Assembly: GCA_963971305.1 (NCBI GenBank)
Contig: OZ020305.1
Location: 41,675,717-41,739,716, forward strand
Source: Arcuatula senhousia
Taxonomy: Eukaryota; Mollusca; Bivalvia; Mytilida; Mytilidae
Reading direction: 5' to 3'
Length of the DNA stretch: 64,000 bases
Part shown: piece by piece, positions 59,101 through 64,000 of the stretch
How the letters are laid out: every line of letters begins with the position of its first letter
Position numbering within the stretch: position 1 is the stretch's first letter
Translations under genes and position numbers: made by a program
Notes under the pieces: model-generated
Database searches by the model: none
Seen by the model: only the letters and a program-made list of their open reading frames with translations
Told to the model about the DNA's origin: nothing

Positions 59101-62100
59101 AGTTTTTGGACAATATCTTGAAAACAGTTAGAGCTAGAGGAAAAGTTAGCATTGCAGAATTGTTAAGCTCATTGAGATCTACAAAAATGTTCTCAGGGTC
59201 TAAATTGTCAGATCAGCTGTTTAAGAGTTATTCCCCTTAAACTGTTTTTTCCATTAATTTACACTGATATTCAAAAATCTTCTTCTCTTAAACCACTGAA
59301 GGGATTGCATTGATACTTGGTATACATGATCTTTAGGATGTCCTCTACCAAGTTTGTGAATAATGTACATGTCGACCAACTAACATGGCCCCTGTTGCTA
59401 AAAATAGAACAGGGGGGTCAGACCATTGTTTTTTGCTTATAACTCAAAAAGTATAAGAGATAAAGAAAATCAGAAGCAATTTTTTTTGTTCAGCATCAAA
59501 AGGTCCTTACAGTAGTTATTGCCCTTTAACTGTTTTTTCTATTAATTTAAACTGATTTCCAAAAATCTTCTCTGAAACCACTGAAAGGAATGTTTTGCAA
59601 CTTTGTATACTTGGAAGTTTGTGAAATTTATTCAAACTTTGGCATAAGAGATCAGGTGAGCGATTCAGGCTCCTGGGAGCCTCTAGTTTCCATTAATTTA
59701 CACTGATTTTCAAAAATCTTCTCTGAAACCACTGAAGGGATTGCATTGATACTTAGTATACTTGATCTTTAGGATGTCCTCTACCAAGTTTGTGAATTAT
59801 ATACATGTCGCCCAACCAACATGGCCACCGTTGCTAAAAATAGAACACGGGGGTCAGACCATTGTTTTTGGCTTACAACTCGAAAAGTATAAGAGATAGA
59901 GAAAATCCGAAGCAACCTTTCTAGTTCAGCATCAACAGCTCTACAAATCTCTCCATTGAGTCGAAGTTGTGAAACGACTCCTTATAGGAGTTATTGCCCT
60001 TTAATCACCAAAATTGACCATTTTTGCAGTTTTTGGACTATATCTAGAAAACGGTTAGAGCTAGAGGAAAAGTTAGCATTGCAGAATTGTTTAGCTCATT
60101 GAGATCTACAAAAATTATTTCAGGGTCTAAATTGTCAGATCAGCCGTTTATGAGTTATTCCCCTTTAACTGTTTTTTAGCTCACCTGGACCGAAGGTCCA
60201 TGTGAGCTATTACCATCACTTGGCGTCCGTCGTCGTCTGTCGTCGTCGTCGTCGTCTGTTAACAATTTTTCAAAAATCTTCTCCTCTGAAACTACCAAAC
60301 AGAATTTAATGAAACTTGGTATGAGTGATCCTTAGGGTGTCCTGCACCAAACTTGTGTTTTGATTTTTGATCCGTTAAAAAACATGGCCGCCGTTACTAA
60401 AAATAGACTAGGGGGGTCAGACTACTGTTTTTGGCTTATAAATCAAAAAGTATAAGAGATAGAGGAAATCTGAGGCACGCTACTGATTCAGCATCAAAAG
60501 CTCTACAAAAGTCTCCATTTGGTCAAAGTTGTCAGATGACCCCTTATAGGGGTTACGGCCCCTTAAAGGTGATAAATAGCATTTTTTCATGTTTTTGGCC
60601 TACGGAATGAAAACTATTGCAGATAGAGATTAGCTGTTGCTTGCTTAAATGTTCAGCTCATTTAACTCAACAAAAGTCTCTATAGGGTCGAAGTTGTCAG
60701 ATGACCCCTTATAGGGGTTACAGCCCCTTATAGGTGAAAAATAGCCATTTTTCATGTTTTTGGCCTACAGAATGAAAACTATTGCAGATAGAGATTAGCT
60801 GTTGCTTGCTTAAATGTTTAGCTCATTTAGCTCTACAAAAGTCTCCATAGGGTTGAAGTTGTCAGATGACCCCTTATAGGGGTTACAGCCCATGAAAAAT
60901 AGCGTTTTTTCATGTTTTTGTCCTACAGAATGAAAACTATTGCAGATAAAGATTAGCTGTTGCTTGCTTAAATGTTCAGCTCATTTAGCTCTACAAAATT
61001 CTCCATAGGGTCGAAGTTTTCAGATGACCCCTTATAGGGGTTACGGCCCCTGAAAAATAAAGATTTTTCATGTTTTTGGCCTACAGAATGAAAACTATTG
61101 CAGATAGAGAATAGCTGTTGCTTGCCTAAATGTTCAGCTCATTTAGCTTTACAAAATTCTCCATAGGGTCGAAGTTGTCAGATGACCCCTTATAGGGGTT
61201 ACGGCCCCTGAAAAATAGCATTTTTTCATGTTTTTGGCCTACAGAATGAAAACTATTGCAGATAGAGATTAGCTGTTGCTTGCTTAAATGTTCAGCTCAT
61301 TTAGCTTTACAAAATTCTCCATAGGGTCGAAGTTGTCAGATGACCCCTTATAGGGGTTATGGCCCCTGAAAAATAGTGATTTTTCATGTTTTTGGCCTAC
61401 AGAATGAAAACTATTGCAGATAGAGATTAGCTGTTGCTTGCTTAAATGTTCAGCTCATTTAGCTTTACAAAATTCTCCATAGGGTCGAAGTTGTCAGATG
61501 ACCCCTTATAGGGGTTATGGCCCCTGAAAAATAGTGATTTTTCATGTTTTTGGCCTACAGAATGAAAACTATTGCAGATAGAGATTAGCTGTTGCTTGCT
61601 TAAATGTTCAGCTCATTTAGCTCTACAAAATTCTCCATAGGGTCGAAGTTGTCAGATGACCCCTTATAGGGGTTACGGCCTCTGAAAAATAGCAATTTTT
61701 CATGTTATTGGCCTACAGAATGAAAACTATTGCAGATAGAGATTAGCTGTTGCTTGCTTAAATGTTCAGCTCATTTAGCTCTACAAAATTCTCCATAGGG
61801 TCGAAGTTGTCAGATGACTCCTTATAGGGGTTACGGCCCCTGAAAAAAGCGATTTTTCATGTTTTTGGCCAACAGAATGAAAACTATTGCAGATAGAGAT
61901 TAGCTGTTGCTTGCTTAAATGTTCAGCTCATTTAGCTTTACAAAATTCTCCATAGGGTCGAAGTTGTCAGATGACTCCTTATAGGGGTTATGGCCCCTTA
62001 TAGGTTAAAAATGGTGTTTTTGGCCTATAGAATGAAAACTATTGCAGGTAGAGAAAAGCTGTTGCTTGCTTCAATGTTCAGTTCATTTAGCTCTACAAAA

Positions 62101-62562
62101 GTATAGGGTCAACATCAATACCAGGTGAGCGATTCAGGCTCTTGGGAGCCTCTTGTTTTTGATAATTTATGTGGACCCTATGGGTCTATTTGTGGAGCAT
62201 GATTTATTTTTTTTGTTTTCTTACAGATACCTTATGTGGACCCTATGGGTCTATCTGCCGAGCATGGTTTATCTTTTTGTTTACTTATAGATAATTTATG
62301 TGGACCCTATGGGTCTATCTGCCGAGCATGGTTTATCTTTTTGTTTACTTACAGATAACTTATGTGGACACTTTGGGTCTATCTGCCGAGCATGGTTTAT
62401 CTTTTTGTTTTCTTATAGATAACTTATGTGGACCCTATGGGTCTATCTGCTGAACATGGTTTAACCAGACAGGCTAAGTGTGTTGAAGGTGAAAGTCAGT
62501 GTAACTGGTGGATCACAGAAATCAATAACAGACCTCTCAATCTGTCATTTAAAGGAAATGAG
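44082..62562 (+). CDS. PH-domain adaptor with multi-tyrosine tail and PDZ-like C-terminal region (5' eight coding exons)
   Basis: Exons: 44082-44165, 47435-47655, 48052-48112, 48714-48957, 50182-52323, 54382-54574, 55252-55498, 62419-62562. All phases join: 3336 nt, 1112 codons, open to the right edge. ATG at 44082 follows an in-frame TAG at 44073. Residues 1-125 form a Gab/DOS- or Dok-like PH domain (GYLKKS, WFVFGLRNRRPYLDYYEKE, ILELTAES, WCRTLEHTLQHFG). Residues 204-917 are disordered, with about 14 Tyr motifs, including YVNI, YDLP, YEVP and paired VYEAAF, and SH3-type PPRRS and PPIPPRRK. The remaining residues (IGDEVTKINDIRV, ERLGIQRL, WWITEINNRPLNL) read as two PDZ-like modules. I recognise no named orthologue. 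Likely role: a membrane-recruited docking scaffold for SH2/SH3 proteins (inference). Confidence 0.85.
44166..46094. other. Intron, no gene
   Basis: 44290-44420 carries a degraded core unit like family C (AAATTTCCGTGACTGTTTTC, CACTTGATATTTGGTAT). The remainder is plain AT-rich intron. Confidence 0.5.
46181..46286 (-). other. tRNA-like (pol III box A/B) segment, left arm
   Basis: On the minus strand: GGATGGTGTAGTGGTTACAA (box A type) and GTGAGTTCGATCCTCGC (box B, with a 5-bp T-arm stem). The boxes are about 60 nt apart and the acceptor arms do not pair, so it is a tRNA-derived SINE head or pseudogene and not a functional tRNA. Confidence 0.6.
46492..46597 (+). other. tRNA-like (pol III box A/B) segment, right arm
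   Basis: Exact mirror of 46181-46286 on the plus strand: box A GGATGGTGTAGTGGTTACAA and box B GAGTTCGATCC. The same reservations apply. Confidence 0.6.
46684..47434. other. Intron, no gene
   Basis: AT-rich intron between the palindrome and exon b. Nothing recognised. Confidence 0.5.
47435..47655 (+). CDS. PH adaptor exon b (PH core)
   Basis: Acceptor ttccatag and donor gtatac; ends in phase 2. LFEPTRWFVFGLRNRRPYL, DYYEKEQHVFTAQPINHFDL and NWTFCLFLQDRILELTAES give PH strands beta3 to beta7. Confidence 0.92.
47656..48051. other. Intron, no gene
   Basis: Short AT-rich intron; nothing recognised. Confidence 0.55.
48052..48112 (+). CDS. PH adaptor exon c (PH C-terminal helix)
   Basis: Acceptor tttttcag and donor gtaagt; 1+60 nt. 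It encodes EVMLSWCRTLEHTLQHFGIL, the C-terminal PH helix with the invariant Trp. Confidence 0.92.
48113..48713. other. Intron, no gene
   Basis: AT-rich intron; nothing recognised. Confidence 0.55.
48714..48957 (+). CDS. PH adaptor exon d (proline-rich linker)
   Basis: Acceptor ttttatag and donor gtgaat; ends in phase 1. It contains HIYSDYPVKYKP, DVPPPAEPAPPIPRQNG and a second copy APLVPRQNGINR. The VPRQNG/IPRQNG pair is a short internal repeat with SH3-ligand character. Confidence 0.9.
48958..49934. other. Intron, no gene
   Basis: AT-rich intron up to a family B relic. A local duplication AAATCATTACAAGTACTAT / AAATCATTACAAGTACAAT lies near 49860-49900. Confidence 0.5.
49935..50160 (+). mobile_element. 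Family B relic ending 22 nt before exon e
   Basis: Traces of the head (ATTATGCCGCTGTGACATCT), then CCCATGTCCATCTGTCTG, the core string AAATGAGAATGACTTGAAAT, and the tail hairpin GTGTCTAATGGACAC followed by ATTTTTCC. The tail T-run merges into the polypyrimidine tract of exon e. Confidence 0.65.
50182..52323 (+). CDS. PH adaptor exon e (2.1-kb exon, multi-Tyr disordered region)
   Basis: Acceptor atcttacag and donor gtaagg; 2+2139+1 nt. The frame also extends upstream to 50145, but that part is intron and repeat tail, so MDTFFHF is not a start. Tyr sites include EEYLYSQV, DVYEAAFEI, DVYEAAFPV, ENLYSDF, ENLYANF, PIYDNT, KQYVNI, ENIYDF, SRYDLPPP, SLYSPV, TYEVPKRP and HEYEDA. SH3-type sites are SKPPRRSSK and PPIPPRRKS. 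Confidence 0.93.
52930..53101. mobile_element. 172-bp hAT-type MITE
   Basis: Ends CAGGGGTTGGGAAG and CTTCCCAATCCCTG, an inverted repeat of the classic hAT form with one mismatch. The direct repeat GTACCA is at 52924-52929 and 53102-53107 (6 bp visible of an expected 8). The interior is GGCCCCTT-rich. Confidence 0.75.
53191..53388. mobile_element. 198-bp MITE with TA target duplication
   Basis: Flanked by TA (53189-53190 and 53389-53390). The TIRs of about 25 bp run from CAGGACTGAAACAGAGTTAC on the left to GTAACTCGGTTTCAGTCCTG on the right, with one mismatch. The interior has repeated TTTCCGG / CCGGAAA strings. TA duplication fits Tc1/mariner-like mobilisation. Confidence 0.8.
53524..54310 (+). 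mobile_element. Family G element, complete
   Basis: The head TATGCCTCCCCTACAAAAAT...AGGGACATT is followed by a CTGTTCGTCTGTCCGTTTG tract. About four ~150-bp core units contain GGTAGGTGCACCTAGTGATG. The distal arm GAGGTGGGGCA is at 54272-54282 and the hairpin GTGTCTGTTTGACAC at 54285-54299, then TTTTCTTG. It ends about 70 nt before exon f. Confidence 0.75.
54382..54574 (+). CDS. PH adaptor exon f
   Basis: Acceptor ttcttatag and donor gtaagt; 2+189+2 nt. It encodes IVRQTSLRERQRITSAPG, then KQSEIDILQEEQRSHG and IIIKISPAACQKVALVDGF. It begins a folded C-terminal module. A family G repeat ends about 70 nt upstream. Confidence 0.9.
54575..55251. other. Intron, no gene
   Basis: AT-rich intron. Nothing recognised. 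Confidence 0.55.
55252..55498 (+). CDS. PH adaptor exon g (PDZ-like)
   Basis: Acceptor ttctacag and donor gtaata; 1+246 nt. LSESIHIGDEVTKINDIRV resembles the PDZ strand-helix IxxGDxIxxING pattern. HMAKKLVKSCVTEQVDLVIK resembles the second helix and last strand. ERLGIQRLAGTAE resembles the start of another PDZ-like unit. Confidence 0.9.
55499..55783. other. Intron start, possible eroded copies of the exon-h unit
   Basis: CTATCTGCTGATCATGGTTTA near 55710 and GTAGACCCTACAATTCTCTC near 55743 resemble parts of the 64-bp unit. A 14-G run is at 55768-55781, directly before the SINE. Confidence 0.4.
55784..56010 (+). mobile_element. tRNA-derived SINE
   Basis: Box A TGGCTGAGTGG is at 55788-55798 (Leu/Ser tRNA type, followed by TCTAAGGC) and box B GTTTGAGTCC at 55859-55868. 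The body contains GTGGTTTCCTCCAGGTACTC and CAGTTTCCTCCACCA, a motif shared by several invertebrate SINE families. Family name not assigned. Confidence 0.75.
56019..56162. mobile_element. 144-bp MITE-like element
   Basis: The ends CTGTCAAGT (56019-56027) and ACTTGACAG (56154-56162) are inverted repeats. An internal hairpin TCTCACGCAATTGCCGTGAGA sits near the left end and TCTCACGCATTTTT recurs at the right. No clear target duplication. Confidence 0.6.
56190..56612 (+). repeat. 64-bp tandem array of exon-h 3' splice sites, left block
   Basis: Pseudo-exon starts directly after AG are at 56237, 56300, 56364, 56428, 56492 and 56556, steps 63-64 bp. Each unit is a T-rich tract + AG + ATAACTTATGTGGACCCTAT...GAGCATGGTTTA-like sequence, the first ~45 nt of exon h. 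A seventh unit is cut by the family A insertion at 56613. Confidence 0.9.
57673..59686 (+). mobile_element. Family A element inside a family A core, ending CTAG
   Basis: The head is at 57673 with a long (CGTCCGT)n tract. Four ~490-bp core units follow. The distal arm CAGGTGAGC is at 59653-59661, the hairpin AGGCTCCTGGGAGCCT at 59667-59682, and the end CTAG before T at 59683-59686. The outer core is interrupted within its TTAACTGTTTTTTCC string. Confidence 0.78.
60178..62156 (+). mobile_element. Family A element, 158-bp-core subtype
   Basis: The head AGCTCACCTGGACCGAAGGT is at 60178 with a (CGTCGT)n tract. About ten core units match the copy at 40979. The distal arm CAGGTGAGC is at 62122-62130, then a GGCTCTTGGGAGCC hairpin, then CTTG and a T-run. 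Confidence 0.82.
62157..62418 (+). repeat. 64-bp tandem array of exon-h 3' splice sites, right block
   Basis: Units start at 62162 (cut, no AG), 62227, 62291 and 62355; the true exon starts at 62419. The last three steps are exactly 64 bp. Each of 62227, 62291 and 62355 follows an intact T-rich tract plus ACAG or ATAG. Confidence 0.92.
62419..62562 (+). CDS. PH adaptor exon h (second PDZ-like segment)
   Basis: Acceptor tcttatag and donor gtaggt; 48 whole codons. ITYVDPMGLSAEHGL continues ERLGIQRLAGTAE of exon g, and CNWWITEINNRPLNLSFKG follows. Its acceptor and first ~45 nt are the template for the 64-bp tandem array on its left. The next exon lies beyond 64000 or was not recognised. Confidence 0.88.
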
Positions 62563-63151
62563 GTAGGTAAAAAATATTTTGCTTTACATGTATCAAAAAT
62601 GAGTAGGGTTTAGTTCTGTCCAGGACATAAAGACGAAAGTATATCTCTTTTGATTCTAAAGACCAAATTACATTTTGCTATCAAGTTTTTCCATATGACA
62701 TTTTGCTATCAAGTTTTTGTTCATCGATTGTCTAATAAGCTAGGATCACTCATTATTGTGATGTAATTATACTTATGTTGGTGGGTACTTACTTTCATGA
62801 ATTGATGCTTGCACTCAAGTTTACTGGTACTTAATTTCATGTTTTCTGCTCAGCATTCTATTAAATTGCATACATATTACTTTATTTCCCGGTTATTTGA
62901 TTTCACAAGAAATGTGTGACTGAAATTTTTGAAAATAAATTCCTGGTGAAAATAAGAATGTTTACTGTAGTTGTATCCTTTAAAGATCATAAATACAAGT
63001 TTTTACCTAAAAGAAAGCAGATGAAAAATATTTAATAACCACTAGTTTTATGTTCATGATAATTTTCCGTGACCAATTATTTCTTCAGATAATCATAAAT
63101 AAATAGTGAATCAGAGAAAGGTCATCTAAATTTATCAGAATGTGATAATTT
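62563..63151. other. Intron, no gene
   Basis: AT-rich. ATTTTGCTATCAAGTTTTT is duplicated near 62670-62720. A stretch near 62770-62960 vaguely resembles a MITE (TTTCATGAATTGATGC) but no ends were found. Confidence 0.45.
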
Positions 63152-63292
63152 ATACTTATTGACTGGGTATAAGGGAAATAGGTAGATTATTTTCCCCGAG
63201 GTGCAACTATTGCATGAGGCGTAGCCGAAGGCAATAGTTGTCTCCGAGGGAAAATAATCTATCTATTCCCCGAATACCCAGTCAGTAAGTAT
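63152..63292. repeat. 141-bp fold-back hairpin
   Basis: Arms ATACTTATTGACTGGGTAT (63152-63170) and its near-complement ATACCCAGTCAGTAAGTAT (63274-63292) continue through GATTATTTTCCC / GGGAAAATAATC to the inner CAACTATTGC / GCAATAGTTG. The loop holds GGCGTAGCCGAAGG. Confidence 0.75.
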
Positions 63293-63690
63293 TTTATTAT
63301 ACCGAAAGAAACAACAGACAAGAACGTTTAAAATATTTAACTATTTAAAAATGCATATAATAATGATAATAATAAAATCATTCAACTTAAAGCGTAGCGT
63401 ACTAAAAAGTTGCATTGAAAGTACTAATAAAAGTTTAACACGGAAAACTCGTGCAATTAATTATATAAAGTGTGACGAAACATTAATAAAATATATCAAT
63501 CAAAATGAAATAAAGAAAACGATTGGCTAAAGGCGGGGCTTAATGACGTCAGAAGGCAAATAGTTGTGGCGAGGGCAATAGTTCGGAAACTATTGACCGG
63601 TCAATAGTTCAAAGCTAGCAAACAGAAAATATAGTGAAAATATTGTATATGCATTTATTAAAGAAAAACACTACTGAGGTATAATAAAAA
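63293..63690. repeat. Segment bounded by TTTTATTATACC / GGTATAATAAAA
   Basis: 12-bp inverted ends lie near 63292-63303 and 63678-63689. Inside, CAATAGTT strings recur several times in both orientations near 63560-63610, beside TGACGTCA. It may form one foldback element with the hairpin to its left. Confidence 0.45.
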
Positions 63691-63727
63691 TTATTATTTT
63701 AGATAAGTATTTTTATATTTTTTATCA

Positions 63728-64000
63728 CAACAAACAAAGATTGGAGGATGTATAGGAATCACCCTGTCCTCATATCTCATTAGAGCAACTCCTCCTTAAC
63801 CGCTTGATGGATTTTGATGAAACTTTATATGATACGAGTACATTATGTGGAGATGTGCATAGAGAATTTTCATTGTTGTTGAATAAAATTCAGTGGAGTT
63901 TTGACTTAAGATTTCTTTTGCAATAGTGCATTTGCCAATTGTTGTTCACTTTGATTATTTTGGGTACTTAGTCATATTTTACCGGATTTTACTGTTACCG
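63728..64000 (+). mobile_element. Family F fragment
   Basis: AAGATTGGAGGATGTATAGG, ATCACCCTGTC and AGCAACTCCTCCTTAACCGC match the F core at 28980-29060. The head hairpin is eroded and the copy is cut by the window edge. Confidence 0.6.

Larger units (their letters stand above)
56613..62156 (+). mobile_element. Composite family A element inserted into the 64-bp array
   Basis: The head AGCTCACCTGACCCGAAGGG...CATGTGAGCT is at 56613. Core units of about 490 bp start at GAAACCACTGAAGGGATTGC (near 56735, 57223 and on). An inner A element lies at 57673-59686 and a further A head of the 158-bp-core subtype at 60178. The final tail is at 62122-62156. The array resumes at 62162 with a unit lacking its AG. 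Confidence 0.82.

Overview
The window looks like nuclear DNA of a bivalve mollusc, most likely a mytilid mussel. It is AT-rich and has short exons with GT-AG introns. The same families of hairpin-capped, (CCGTC)n-bearing repeats that crowd mussel and oyster introns are here. The animal and the two gene identities are inferred from the sequence alone; no search was run.

Left half (1-30840, + strand): the last ten exons of a chitinase-domain-containing protein 1 (CHID1/SI-CLP) gene. The ten exons join without a frame break (1047 nt, 348 codons plus stop). Only an N-terminal piece of roughly 40-50 residues lies off the left edge. Introns are swollen by transposons. One intron holds a three-level nest: a TTAA-flanked DNA transposon (3038-10168), a non-LTR retrotransposon inside it (5156-9550, 15-bp target duplication), and a Penelope-like fragment inside that (7992-8760). 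The intron 11878-24504 is almost entirely stacked hairpin-capped repeats.

Middle (30841-44030): intergenic or 5' non-coding sequence with repeat families D, E, G and A, one MITE and a minus-strand mussel repeat relic.

Right half (44031-62562 and beyond, + strand): eight exons of a multi-domain adaptor. It has an N-terminal PH domain, a 714-residue disordered segment full of Tyr motifs and proline-rich SH3-type sites, and a C-terminal region that reads as PDZ-like. The gene runs off the right edge. Its introns hold a perfect 283-bp-arm palindrome carrying tRNA-like pol III boxes, three MITEs, a tRNA-derived SINE, and a 64-bp tandem array in which each unit copies the 3' splice site plus the first ~45 nt of the exon at 62419.

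The strongest general signal is that at least six repeat families (A-F), with unrelated sequences, share one blueprint. Each has a T-run, a 5' hairpin whose outer arm also matches an inverted arm near the 3' end, a (CCGTC)n-type tract, tandem core units, that distal arm, a different 3' hairpin, and a CTTG/CTAG-T end. Every recognised copy points the same way, sense to both genes. The design resembles the pearl/HINE (Helentron-associated) elements known from bivalves.
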